Source: Odontesthes bonariensis
Lineage: Eukaryota > Chordata > Actinopteri > Atheriniformes > Atherinopsidae
Reading direction: 5' to 3'
Assembly (NCBI RefSeq): GCF_027942865.1
Contig: NC_134526.1
Coordinates: forward strand, 2,720,470 to 2,784,469
Length of the DNA: 64,000 nucleotides
Every line of letters starts with the position of its first letter. The stretch's first letter is position 1. The position numbers and the translations under genes are program-made. The notes under the pieces were generated by a model, which was given only the letters and a program-made list of their open reading frames with translations, was not told the origin of the DNA and did no database searches. Below are positions 1 through 14,800 of this stretch, one piece after another.

Positions 1-1120
1 AAAACTTAAGGACAGATAACTTAAGGACAGATAACTTAAGGGCTGATAACTTAAGGGCAGATAACTTAAGGGCTGATAACTTAAGGGCTGATAACTTAAG
101 GGCAGATAACTTAAGGGCTGATAACTTAAGGGCAGATAACTTAAGGGCTGATAACTTAAGGGCAGATAACTTAAGGGCTGATAACTTAAGGGCAGATAAC
201 TTAAGGGCTGATAACTTAAGGGCAGATAACTTAAGGGCTGATAACTTAAGGACAGATAACTTAAGGACAGATAACTTAAGGACAGATAACTTAAGGACAG
301 ATAACTTAAGGACAGATAACTTAAGGGCTGATAACTTAAGGGCTGATAACTTAAGGGCTGATAACTTAAGGGCAGATAACTTAAGGGCTGATAACTTAAG
401 GGCTGATAACTTAAGGGCTGATAACTTAAGGGCTGATAACTTAAGGGCAGATAACTTAAGGGCTGATAACTTAAGGGCAGATAACTTAAGGGCTGATAAC
501 TTAAGGACAGATAACTTAAGGGCTGATAACTTAAGGGCTGATAACTTAAGGGCAGATAACTTAAGGGCAGATAACTTAAGGGCAGATAACTTAAGGACAG
601 ATAACTTAAGGACAGATAACTTAAGGGCTGATAACTTAAGGGCTGATAACTTAAGGGCTGATAACTTAAGGGCTGATAACTTAAGGGCAGATAACTTAAG
701 GACAGATAACTTAAGGACAGATAACTTAAGGGCTGATAACTTAAGGACAGATAACTTAAGGGCAGATAACTTAAGGACAGATAACTTAAGGACAGATAAC
801 TTAAGGGCTGATAACTTAAGGACAGATAACTTAAGGGCTGATAACTTAAGGACAGATAACTTAAGGGCTGATAACTTAAGGACAGATAACTTAAGGGCAG
901 ATAACTTAAGGACAGATAACTTAAGGACAGATAACTTAAGGGCTGATAACTTAAGGACTGATAACTTAAGGGCTGATAACTTAAGGGCAGATAACTTAAG
1001 GGCTGATAACTTAAGGGCTGATAACTTAAGGACAGATAACTTAAGGGCAGAAAACTTAAGGACAGATAACTTAAGGACAGATAACTTAAGGACAGATAAC
1101 TTAAGGGCTGATAACTTAAG

Positions 1121-3600
1121 GGCAGATAACTTAAGGAAAGATAACTTAAGGACAGATAACTTAAGGACTGATAACTTAAGGACAGATAACTTAAGGACAG
1201 ATAACTTAAGGGCTGATAACTTAAGGGCTGATAACTTAAGGGCTGATAACTTAAGGGCTGATAACTTAAGGGCAGATAACTTAAGGACAGATAACTTAAG
1301 GACAGATAACTTAAGGGCTGATAACTTAAGGGCTGATAACTTAAGGGCTGATAACTTAAGGACAGATAACTTAAGGACAGATAACTTAAGGGCTGATAAC
1401 TTAAGGACAGATAACTTAAGGACAGATAACTTAAGGGCTGATAACTTAAGGACAGATAACTTAAGGACTGATAACTTAAGGGCTGATAACTTAAGGGCAG
1501 ATAACTTAAGGGCTGATAACTTAAGGACAGATAACTTAAGGGCAGATAACTTAAGGACAGATAACTTAAGGACAGATAACTTAAGGACAGATAACTTAAG
1601 GGCAGATAACTTAAGGACAGATAACTTAAGGACAGATAACTTAAGGGCTGATAACTTAAGGACAGATAACTTAAGGACAGATAACTTAAGGACAGATAAC
1701 TTAAGGACAGATAACTTAAGGGCAGATAACTTAAGGACAGATAACTTAAGGACAGATAACTTAAGGACAGATAACTTAAGGGCAGATAACTTAAGGACAG
1801 ATAACTTAAGGACAGATAACTTAAGGACAGATAACTTAAGGACAGATAACTTAAGGGCAGATAACTTAAGGGCAGATAACTTAAGGACAGATAACTTAAG
1901 GACAGATAACTTAAGGGCTGATAACTTAAGGACAGATAACTTAAGGGCAGATAACTTAAGGACAGATAACTTAAGGACAGATAACTTAAGGGCTGATAAC
2001 TTAAGGACAGATAACTTAAGGGCTGATAACTTAAGGACAGATAACTTAAGGGCTGATAACTTAAGGACAGATAACTTAAGGGCAGATAACTTAAGGACAG
2101 ATAACTTAAGGACAGATAACTTAAGGGCTGATAACTTAAGGACTGATAACTTAAGGGCTGATAACTTAAGGGCAGATAACTTAAGGGCTGATAACTTAAG
2201 GGCTGATAACTTAAGGACAGATAACTTAAGGGCAGAAAACTTAAGGACAGATAACTTAAGGACAGATAACTTAAGGACAGATAACTTAAGGGCTGATAAC
2301 TTAAGGGCAGATAACTTAAGGAAAGATAACTTAAGGACAGATAACTTAAGGACTGATAACTTAAGGACAGATAACTTAAGGACAGATAACTTAAGGGCTG
2401 ATAACTTAAGGGCTGATAACTTAAGGGCTGATAACTTAAGGGCTGATAACTTAAGGGCAGATAACTTAAGGACAGATAACTTAAGGACAGATAACTTAAG
2501 GGCTGATAACTTAAGGGCTGATAACTTAAGGGCTGATAACTTAAGGACAGATAACTTAAGGACAGATAACTTAAGGGCTGATAACTTAAGGACAGATAAC
2601 TTAAGGACAGATAACTTAAGGGCTGATAACTTAAGGACAGATAACTTAAGGACTGATAACTTAAGGGCTGATAACTTAAGGGCAGATAACTTAAGGGCTG
2701 ATAACTTAAGGACAGATAACTTAAGGGCAGATAACTTAAGGACAGATAACTTAAGGACAGATAACTTAAGGACAGATAACTTAAGGGCAGATAACTTAAG
2801 GACAGATAACTTAAGGACAGATAACTTAAGGGCTGATAACTTAAGGACAGATAACTTAAGGACAGATAACTTAAGGACAGATAACTTAAGGACAGATAAC
2901 TTAAGGGCAGATAACTTAAGGACAGATAACTTAAGGACAGATAACTTAAGGACAGATAACTTAAGGGCAGATAACTTAAGGACAGATAACTTAAGGACAG
3001 ATAACTTAAGGACAGATAACTTAAGGACAGATAACTTAAGGGCAGATAACTTAAGGGCAGATAACTTAAGGACAGATAACTTAAGGACAGATAACTTAAG
3101 GGCTGATAACTTAAGGGCAGATAACTTAAGGAAAGATAACTTAAGGACAGATAACTTAAGGACAGATAACTTAAGGACAGATAACTTAAGGGCTGATAAC
3201 TTAAGGGCTGATAACTTAAGGGCTGATAACTTAAGGGCTGATAACTTAAGGGCAGATAACTTAAGGACAGATAACTTAAGGACAGATAACTTAAGGGCTG
3301 ATAACTTAAGGGCTGATAACTTAAGGGCTGATAACTTAAGGACAGATAACTTAAGGACAGATAACTTAAGGGCTGATAACTTAAGGACAGATAACTTAAG
3401 GACAGATAACTTAAGGGCTGATAACTTAAGGACAGATAACTTAAGGACTGATAACTTAAGGGCTGATAACTTAAGGGCAGATAACTTAAGGGCTGATAAC
3501 TTAAGGACAGATAACTTAAGGGCAGATAACTTAAGGACAGATAACTTAAGGACAGATAACTTAAGGACAGATAACTTAAGGGCAGATAACTTAAGGGCAG
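1121..3600. repeat. Higher-order duplications inside the satellite
   Basis: The rare unit ending GAAAG occurs at 1136-1140, 2321-2325 and 3131-3135. After each, the order of unit types is nearly the same for more than 25 units: four GGCTG, GGCAG, two GACAG, three GGCTG, two GACAG, and so on. The offsets are 1185 bp (79 units) and 810 bp (54 units). Blocks of many units were therefore copied together, rather than single monomers being added one at a time. Confidence 0.85.
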
Positions 3601-6600
3601 ATAACTTAAGGACAGATAACTTAAGGGCAGATAACTTAAGGACAGATAACTTAAGGGCAGATAACTTAAGGACAGATAACTTAAGGACAGATAACTTAAG
3701 GACAGATAACTTAAGGACAGATAACTTAAGGGCAGATAACTTAAGGACAGATAACTTAAGGGCTGATAACTTAAGGGCAGATAACTTAAGGACAGATAAC
3801 TTAAGGACAGATAACTTAAGGACAGATAACTTAAGGACAGATAACTTAAGGACAGATAACTTAAGGACAGATAACTTAAGGGCTGATAACTTAAGGGCAG
3901 ATAACTTAAGGACAGATAACTTAAGGACAGATAACTTAAGGACAGATAACTTAAGGACAGATAACTTAAGGACAGATAACTTAAGGACAGATAACTTAAG
4001 GACAGATAACTTAAGGGCAGAAAACTTAAGGACAGATAACTTAAGGGCAGATAACTTAAGGACAGATAACTTAAGGGCAGATAACTTAAGGACAGATAAC
4101 TTAAGGGCTGATAACTTAAGGGCAGATAACTTAAGGGCAGATAACTTAAGGACAGATAACTTAAGGGCAGAAAACTTAAGGACAGATAACTTAAGGACAG
4201 ATAACTTAAGGGCTGATAACTTAAGGACAGATAACTTAAGGACAGATAACTTAAGGACAGATAACTTAAGGACAGATAACTTAAGGACAGATAACTTAAG
4301 GACAGATAACTTAAGGGCTGATAACTTAAGGACAGAAAACTTAAGGGCAGATAACTTAAGGACAGATAACTTAAGGACAGATAACTTAAGGGCAGATAAC
4401 TTAAGGACAGATAACTTAAGGGCAGAAAACTTAAGGACAGATAACTTAAGGACAGATAACTTAAGGGCTGATAACTTAAGGGCTGATAACTTAAGGGCAG
4501 ATAACTTAAGGACAGATAACTTAAGGACAGATAACTTAAGGGCAGATAACTTAAGGACAGATAACTTAAGGACAGATAACTTAAGGACAGATAACTTAAG
4601 GGCAGATAACTTAAGGACAGATAACTTAAGGGCTGATAACTTAAGGGCTGATAACTTAAGGGCTGATAACTTAAGGGCTGATAACTTAAGGACAGATAAC
4701 TTAAGGACAGATAACTTAAGGGCAGATAACTTAAGGACAGATAACTTAAGGACAGATAACTTAAGGGCTGATAACTTAAGGGCTGATAACTTAAGGGCTG
4801 ATAACTTAAGGGCTGATAACTTAAGGGCTGATAACTTAAGGACAGATAACTTAAGGACAGATAACTTAAGGGCAGATAACTTAAGGACTGATAACTTAAG
4901 GGCTGATAACTTAAGGGCTGATAACTTAAGGGCTGATAACTTAAGGACAGATAACTTAAGGGCAGATAACTTAAGGGCTGATAACTTAAGGGCTGATAAC
5001 TTAAGGGCTGATAACTTAAGGGCTGATAACTTAAGGGCAGATAACTTAAGGACAGATAACTTAAGGACAGATAACTTAAGGACAGATAACTTAAGGACAG
5101 ATAACTTAAGGGCAGATAACTTAAGGACAGATAACTTAAGGACAGATAACTTAAGGGCAGAAAACTTAAGGACAGATAACTTAAGGACAGATAACTTAAG
5201 GACAGATAACTTAAGGACAGATAACTTAAGGACAGATAACTTAAGGACTGATAACTTAAGGACTGATAACTTAAGGACAGATAACTTAAGGACTGATAAC
5301 TTAAGGACTGATAACTTAAGGGCAGATAACTTAAGGACTGATAACTTAAGGGCAGATAACTTAAGGACAGATAACTTAAGGGCTGATAACTTAAGGACAG
5401 ATAACTTAAGGGCAGATAACTTAAGGGCAGAAAACTTAAGGACAGATAACTTAAGGACAGATAACTTAAGGGCAGATAACTTAAGGACAGATAACTTAAG
5501 GGCAGATAACTTAAGGACAGAAAACTTAAGGGCAGATAACTTAAGGACAGATAACTTAAGGACAGATAACTTAAGGGCAGATAACTTAAGGACAGATAAC
5601 TTAAGGGCAGAAAACTTAAGGACAGATAACTTAAGGACAGATAACTTAAGGGCTGATAACTTAAGGACAGATAACTTAAGGACAGATAACTTAAGGGCAG
5701 ATAACTTAAGGACAGATAACTTAAGGGCTGATAACTTAAGGACAGATAACTTAAGGGCTGATAACTTAAGGACTGATAACTTAAGGGCAGATAACTTAAG
5801 GACAGATAACTTAAGGGCTGATAACTTAAGGGCAGAAAACTTAAGGACAGATAACTTAAGGACAGATAACTTAAGGGCTGATAACTTAAGGGCTGATAAC
5901 TTAAGGGCAGATAACTTAAGGACAGATAACTTAAGGACAGATAACTTAAGGACAGATAACTTAAGGGCTGATAACTTAAGGACAGATAACTTAAGGGCAG
6001 ATAACTTAAGGACAGATAACTTAAGGACAGATAACTTAAGGGCAGAAAACTTAAGGACAGATAACTTAAGGGCAGATAACTTAAGGACAGATAACTTAAG
6101 GACAGATAACTTAAGGGCAGAAAACTTAAGGACAGATAACTTAAGGACAGATAACTTAAGGACAGATAACTTAAGGACAGATAACTTAAGGACAGATAAC
6201 TTAAGGACAGATAACTTAAGGACAGATAACTTAAGGACAGATAACTTAAGGGCAGAAAACTTAAGGACAGATAACTTAAGGACAGATAACTTAAGGACAG
6301 ATAACTTAAGGACAGATAACTTAAGGGCAGAAAACTTAAGGACAGATAACTTAAGGACAGATAACTTAAGGGCAGATAACTTAAGGACAGATAACTTAAG
6401 GGCAGATAACTTAAGGACAGATAACTTAAGGGCAGATAACTTAAGGACAGATAACTTAAGGGCAGAAAACTTAAGGACAGATAACTTAAGGACAGATAAC
6501 TTAAGGGCAGATAACTTAAGGGCAGATAACTTAAGGGCTGATAACTTAAGGGCAGATAACTTAAGGGCTGATAACTTAAGGGCTGATAACTTAAGGACAG

Positions 6601-7620
6601 ATAACTTAAGGGCTGATAACTTAAGGGCAGATAACTTAAGGGCTGATAACTTAAGGACAGATAACTTAAGGGCTGATAACTTAAGGGCTGATAACTTAAG
6701 GGCTGATAACTTAAGGACAGATAACTTAAGGGCTGATAACTTAAGGGCAGATAACTTAAGGACAGATAACTTAAGGGCTGATAACTTAAGGGCTGATAAC
6801 TTAAGGGCAGATAACTTAAGGACAGATAACTTAAGGGCTGATAACTTAAGGGCTGATAACTTAAGGACAGATAACTTAAGGACAGATAACTTAAGGGCTG
6901 ATAACTTAAGGGCAGATAACTTAAGGACAGATAACTTAAGGGCAGATAACTTAAGGACAGATAACTTAAGGGCTGATAACTTAAGGACAGATAACTTAAG
7001 GACAGATAACTTAAGGGCAGATAACTTAAGGACAGATAACTTAAGGACAGATAACTTAAGGACAGATAACTTAAGGGCAGATAACTTAAGGACAGATAAC
7101 TTAAGGGCTGATAACTTAAGGGCAGATAACTTAAGGACAGATAACTTAAGGACAGATAACTTAAGGACAGATAACTTAAGGGCAGATAACTTAAGGACAG
7201 ATAACTTAAGGGCTGATAACTTAAGGGCAGATAACTTAAGGGCTGATAACTTAAGGACAGATAACTTAAGGACAGATAACTTAAGGACAGATAACTTAAG
7301 GACAGATAACTTAAGGGCAGATAACTTAAGGACAGATAACTTAAGGACAGATAACTTAAGGACAGATAACTTAAGGGCAGATAACTTAAGGACAGATAAC
7401 TTAAGGGCAGATAACTTAAGGGCAGATAACTTAAGGGCTGATAACTTAAGGGCAGATAACTTAAGGACAGATAACTTAAGGGCTGATAACTTAAGGACAG
7501 ATAACTTAAGGGCAGATAACTTAAGGGCTGATAACTTAAGGGCTGATAACTTAAGGGCAGATAACTTAAGGGCTGATAACTTAAGGGCAGATAACTTAAG
7601 GACAGATAACTTAAGGACTG

Positions 7621-8280
7621 ATAACTTAAGGGCAGATAACTTAAGGACAGATAACTTAAGGGCAGATAACTTAAGGACAGATAACTTAAGGGCTGATAAC
7701 TTAAGGGCAGATAACTTAAGGGCAGATAACTTAAGGACAGATAACTTAAGGGCTGATAACTTAAGGGCTGATAACTTAAGGGCTGATAACTTAAGGGCTG
7801 ATAACTTAAGGACAGATAACTTAAGGGCAGATAACTTAAGGGCTGATAACTTAAGGGCAGATAACTTAAGGGCTGATAACTTAAGGGCTGATAACTTAAG
7901 GGCTGATAACTTAAGGGCTGATAACTTAAGGGCAGATAACTTAAGGGCTGATAACTTAAGGACAGATAACTTAAGGACTGATAACTTAAGGGCAGATAAC
8001 TTAAGGACAGATAACTTAAGGGCAGATAACTTAAGGACAGATAACTTAAGGGCTGATAACTTAAGGGCAGATAACTTAAGGGCAGATAACTTAAGGACAG
8101 ATAACTTAAGGGCTGATAACTTAAGGGCTGATAACTTAAGGGCTGATAACTTAAGGGCTGATAACTTAAGGACAGATAACTTAAGGGCAGATAACTTAAG
8201 GGCTGATAACTTAAGGGCAGATAACTTAAGGGCTGATAACTTAAGGGCTGATAACTTAAGGGCAGATAACTTAAGTGTTG
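7621..8280. repeat. 360-bp tandem block duplication in satellite
   Basis: The unit-type order in 7621-7920 is repeated in 7981-8280, an offset of 24 units. The two copies match except near the end, where the second copy ends in the otherwise unseen variant TGTTG at about 8276-8280. Confidence 0.8.
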
Positions 8281-8580
8281 ATAACTTAAGGGCAGATAAC
8301 TTAAGGACAGATAACTTAAGGACAGATAACTTAAGGACTGATAACTTAAGGGCAGATAACTTAAGGACAGATAACTTAAGGACAGATAACTTAAGGGCTG
8401 ATAACTTAAGGGCAGATAACTTAAGGACAGATAACTTAAGGGCTGATAACTTAAGGGCAGATAACTTAAGGGCTGATAACTTAAGGACAGATAACTTAAG
8501 GGCTGATAACTTAAGGACAGATAACTTAAGGACAGATAACTTAAGGACAGATAACTTAAGGACAGATAACTTAAGGGCAG

Positions 8581-8820
8581 ATAACTTAAGGGCAGATAAC
8601 TTAAGGACAGATAACTTAAGGGCTGATAACTTAAGGACAGATAACTTAAGGGCTGATAACTTAAGGACAGATAACTTAAGGACAGATAACTTAAGGGCAG
8701 ATAACTTAAGGGCAGATAACTTAAGGACAGATAACTTAAGGGCTGATAACTTAAGGACAGATAACTTAAGGGCTGATAACTTAAGGACAGATAACTTAAG
8801 GACAGATAACTTAAGGGCAG
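8581..8820. repeat. 120-bp (8-unit) duplication in satellite
   Basis: 8581-8700 and 8701-8820 carry the same series of eight unit types. A similar eight-unit periodicity is visible at 25441-25710. These are local higher-order copies within the 15-bp array. Confidence 0.75.
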
Positions 8821-11800
8821 ATAACTTAAGGACAGATAACTTAAGGACAGATAACTTAAGGACAGATAACTTAAGGACAGATAACTTAAGGGCTGATAAC
8901 TTAAGGGCTGATAACTTAAGGGCTGATAACTTAAGGGCAGATAACTTAAGGACAGATAACTTAAGGGCAGATAACTTAAGGGCAGATAACTTAAGGGCTG
9001 ATAACTTAAGGACAGATAACTTAAGGACAGATAACTTAAGGACAGATAACTTAAGGGCAGATAACTTAAGGGCAGATAACTTAAGGGCTGATAACTTAAG
9101 GACTGATAACTTAAGGGCTGATAACTTAAGGGCTGATAACTTAAGGGCTGATAACTTAAGGGCAGATAACTTAAGGACAGATAACTTAAGGGCAGATAAC
9201 TTAAGGGCAGATAACTTAAGGGCTGATAACTTAAGGACAGATAACTTAAGGACAGATAACTTAAGGACTGATAACTTAAGGGCAGATTACTTAAGGACAG
9301 ATAACTTAAGGGCTGATAACTTAAGGGCAGATAACTTAAGGGCTGATAACTTAAGGGCTGATAACTTAAGGACAGATAACTTAAGGGCAGATAACTTAAG
9401 GGCAGATAACTTAAGGACTGATAACTTAAGGGCAGATAACTTAAGGGCAGATAACTTAAGGACAGATAACTTAAGGACAGATAACTTAAGGACAGATAAC
9501 TTAAGGGCAGATAACTTAAGGACAGATAACTTAAGGGCAGATAACTTAAGGACAGATAACTTAAGGGCTGATAACTTAAGGGCAGATAACTTAAGGACTG
9601 ATAACTTAAGGGCTGATAACTTAAGGACAGATAACTTAAGGGCAGATAACTTAAGGACTGATAACTTAAGGGCTGATAACTTAAGGACAGATAACTTAAG
9701 GACAGATAACTTAAGGACAGATAACTTAAGGGCAGATAACTTAAGGACAGATAACTTAAGGGCTGATAACTTAAGGGCTGATAACTTAAGGACAGATAAC
9801 TTAAGGACAGATAACTTAAGGGCTGATAACTTAAGGACAGATAACTTAAGGACAGATAACTTAAGGACAGATAACTTAAGGGCTGATAACTTAAGGGCTG
9901 ATAACTTAAGGACTGATAACTTAAGGACAGATAACTTAAGGACAGATAACTTAAGGACAGATAACTTAAGGACTGATAACTTAAGGACAGATAACTTAAG
10001 GGCAGATAACTTAAGGACAGATAACTTAAGGACAGATAACTTAAGGACAGATAACTTAAGGACAGATAACTTAAGGACAGATAACTTAAGGACTGATAAC
10101 TTAAGGACAGATAACTTAAGGGCTGATAACTTAAGGGCTGATAACTTAAGGACAGATAACTTAAGGGCAGATAACTTAAGGGCTGATAACTTAAGGGCTG
10201 ATAACTTAAGGACAGATAACTTAAGGGCAGATAACTTAAGGACTGATAACTTAAGGGCTGATAACTTAAGGGCAGATAACTTAAGGACAGATAACTTAAG
10301 GACAGATAACTTAAGGGCAGATAACTTAAGGACAGATAACTTAAGGACAGATAACTTAAGGGCAGATAACTTAAGGGCAGATAACTTAAGGACAGATAAC
10401 TTAAGGGCTGATAACTTAAGGGCAGATAACTTAAGGACAGATAACTTAAGGACAGATAACTTAAGGACAGATAACTTAAGGACAGATAACTTAAGGGCAG
10501 ATAACTTAAGGGCAGATAACTTAAGGACAGATAACTTAAGGGCTGATAACTTAAGGACAGATAACTTAAGGACAGATAACTTAAGGGCTGATAACTTAAG
10601 GACAGATAACTTAAGGACAGATAACTTAAGGACAGATAACTTAAGGGCAGATAACTCAAGGGCTGATAACTTAAGGACTGATAACTTAAGGACAGATAAC
10701 TTAAGGGCTGATAACTTAAGGACAGATAACTTAAGGACAGATAACTTAAGGACAGATAACTTAAGGACAGATAACTTAAGGACTGATAACTTAAGGGCAG
10801 ATAACTTAAGGACAGATAACTTAAGGGCAGATAACTTAAGGACAGATAACTTAAGGGCAGATAACTTAAGGGCTGATAACTTAAGGGCTGATAACTTAAG
10901 GACAGATAACTTAAGGGCTGATAACTTAAGGGCTGATAACTTAAGGGCAGATAACTTAAGGGCTGATAACTTAAGGGCAGATAACTTAAGGACAGATAAC
11001 TTAAGGACTGATAACTTAAGGGCAGATAACTTAAGGGCTGATAACTTAAGGGCAGATAACTTAAGGACTGATAACTTAAGGGCAGATAACTTAAGGACTG
11101 ATAACTTAAGGGCTGATAACTTAAGGGCTGATAACTTAAGGGCAGATAACTTAAGGGCAGATAACTTAAGGGCTGATAACTTAAGGGCTGATAACTTAAG
11201 GGCAGATAACTTAAGGACAGATAACTTAAGGGCTGATAACTTAAGGGCAGATAACTTAAGGGCTGATAACTTAAGGGCTGATAACTTAAGGGCAGATAAC
11301 TTAAGGGCTGATAACTTAAGGGCAGATAACTTAAGGGCTGATAACTTAAGGGCTGATAACTTAAGGGCTGATAACTTAAGGGCAGATAACTTAAGGGCAG
11401 ATAACTTAAGGACTGATAACTTAAGGGCTGATAACTTAAGGGCAGATAACTTAAGGACAGATAACTTAAGGACAGATAACTTAAGGACTGATAACTTAAG
11501 GGCAGATAACTTAAGGGCAGATAACTTAAGGACAGATAACTTAAGGACAGATAACTTAAGGACTGATAACTTAAGGACAGATAACTTAAGGACAGATAAC
11601 TTAAGGGCTGATAACTTAAGGACAGATAACTTAAGGACAGATAACTTAAGGACAGATAACTTAAGGACTGATAACTTAAGGGCTGATAACTTAAGGACAG
11701 ATAACTTAAGGGCTGATAACTTAAGGACAGATAACTTAAGGACAGATAACTTAAGGGCTGATAACTTAAGGGCAGATAACTTAAGGACAGATAACTTAAG

Positions 11801-14800
11801 GGCAGATAACTTAAGGACAGATAACTTAAGGACTGATAACTTAAGGGCTGATAACTTAAGGGCAGATAACTTAAGGACAGATAACTTAAGGGCAGATAAC
11901 TTAAGGACAGATAACTTAAGGACTGATAACTTAAGGGCTGATAACTTAAGGGCAGATAACTTAAGGACAGATAACTTAAGGGCTGATAACTTAAGGGCTG
12001 ATAACTTAAGGGCAGATAACTTAAGGGCTGATAACTTAAGGGCAGATAACTTAAGGGCTGATAACTTAAGGACAGATAACTTAAGGGCTGATAACTTAAG
12101 GGCTGATAACTTAAGGGCAGATAACTTAAGGGCTGATAACTTAAGGGCAGATAACTTAAGGGCTGATAACTTAAGGGCTGATAACTTAAGGGCTGATAAC
12201 TTAAGGGCAGATAACTTAAGGGCAGATAACTTAAGGACTGATAACTTAAGGGCTGATAACTTAAGGGCTGATAACTTAAGGGCAGATAACTTAAGGACAG
12301 ATAACTTAAGGACAGATAACTTAAGGACTGATAACTTAAGGGCAGATAACTTAAGGACTGATAACTTAAGGGCTGATAACTTAAGGGCTGATAACTTAAG
12401 GGCAGATAACTTAAGGGCAGATAACTTAAGGACTGATAACTTAAGGGCTGATAACTTAAGGGCTGATAACTTAAGGGCAGATAACTTAAGGACAGATAAC
12501 TTAAGGACAGATAACTTAAGGACTGATAACTTAAGGGCAGATAACTTAAGGACTGATAACTTAAGGACAGATAACTTAAGGACTGATAACTTAAGGACAG
12601 ATAACTTAAGGACAGATAACTTAAGGGCTGATAACTTAAGGACAGATAACTTAAGGACAGATAACTTAAGGACAGATAACTTAAGGACTGATAACTTAAG
12701 GGCTGATAACTTAAGGACAGATAACTTAAGGGCTGATAACTTAAGGACAGATAACTTAAGGACAGATAACTTAAGGGCTGATAACTTAAGGACTGATAAC
12801 TTAAGGACTGATAACTTAAGGGCTGATAACTTAAGGGCAGATAACTTAAGGACAGATAACTTAAGGGCTGATAACTTAAGGACAGATAACTTAAGGACAG
12901 ATAACTTAAGGGCTGATAACTTAAGGGCTGATAACTTAAGGACAGATAACTTAAGGACAGATAACTTAAGGGCAGATAACTTAAGGGCTGATAACTTAAG
13001 GACAGATAACTTAAGGGCTGATAACTTAAGGACAGATAACTTAAGGACAGATAACTTAAGGGCAGATAACTTAAGGACAGATAACTTAAGGACAGATAAC
13101 TTAAGGGCTGATAACTTAAGGACAGATAACTTAAGGGCTGATAACTTAAGGGCTGATAACTTAAGGGCAGATAACTTAAGGACAGATAACTTAAGGGCAG
13201 ATAACTTAAGGGCAGATAACTTAAGGGCTGATAACTTAAGGACAGATAACTTAAGGACAGATAACTTAAGGACTGATAACTTAAGGGCAGATAACTTAAG
13301 GGCTGATAACTTAAGGACAGATAACTTAAGGGCAGATAACTTAAGGACAGATAACTTAAGGACAGATAACTTAAGGGCTGATAACTTAAGGGCTGATAAC
13401 TTAAGGGCAGATAACTTAAGGGCTGATAACTTAAGGGCTGATAACTTAAGGACAGATAACTTAAGGACTGATAACTTAAGGGCTGATAACTTAAGGACAG
13501 ATAACTTAAGGGCAGATAACTTAAGGGCTGATAACTTAAGGGCTGATAACTTAAGGACAGATAACTTAAGGGCAGATAACTTAAGGACAGATAACTTAAG
13601 GGCAGATAACTTAAGGACAGATAACTTAAGGGCAGATAACTTAAGGACAGATAACTTAAGGGCAGATAACTTAAGGACAGATAACTTAAGGACAGATAAC
13701 TTAAGGACTGATAACTTAAGGACAGATAACTTAAGGACAGATAACTTAAGGACAGATAACTTAAGGGCTGATAACTTAAGGGCTGATAACTTAAGGACAG
13801 ATAACTTAAGGACAGATAACTTAAGGACAGATAACTTAAGGGCAGATAACTTAAGGGCAGATAACTTAAGGGCTGATAACTTAAGGACTGATAACTTAAG
13901 GACAGATAACTTAAGGGCAGATAACTTAAGGGCAGATAACTTAAGGGCAGATAACTTAAGGGCAGATAACTTAAGGGCTGATAACTTAAGGACTGATAAC
14001 TTAAGGACAGATAACTTAAGGACAGATAACTTAAGGGCAGATAACTTAAGGACAGATAACTTAAGGGCAGATAACTTAAGGGCAGATAACTTAAGGGCTG
14101 ATAACTTAAGGACTGATAACTTAAGGACAGATAACTTAAGGGCTGATAACTTAAGGACAGATAACTTAAGGACAGATAACTTAAGGACAGATAACTTAAG
14201 GGCAGATAACTTAAGGACAGATAACTTAAGGACAGATAACTTAAGGACAGATAACTTAAGGACAGATAACTTAAGGACAGATAACTTAAGGGCAGATAAC
14301 TTAAGGGCAGATAACTTAAGGGCTGATAACTTAAGGACAGATAACTTAAGGACAGATAACTTAAGGACAGATAACTTAAGGACAGATAACTTAAGGGCAG
14401 ATAACTTAAGGGCAGATAACTTAAGGACAGATAACTTAAGGACAGATAACTTAAGGGCAGATAACTTAAGGGCAGATAACTTAAGGACAGATAACTTAAG
14501 GACAGATAACTTAAGGGCAGATAACTTAAGGGCAGATAACTCAAGGGCAGATAACTTAAGGACAGATAACTTAAGGGCTGATAACTTAAGGACAGATAAC
14601 TTAAGGACAGATAACTTAAGGACAGATAACTTAAGGACAGATAACTTAAGGACAGATAACTTAAGGACAGATAACTTAAGGACAGATAACTTAAGGACAG
14701 ATAACTTAAGGGCTGATAACTTAAGGGCAGATAACTTAAGGACAGATAACTTAAGGACAGATAACTTAAGGACAGATAACTTAAGGGCAGATAACTTAAG

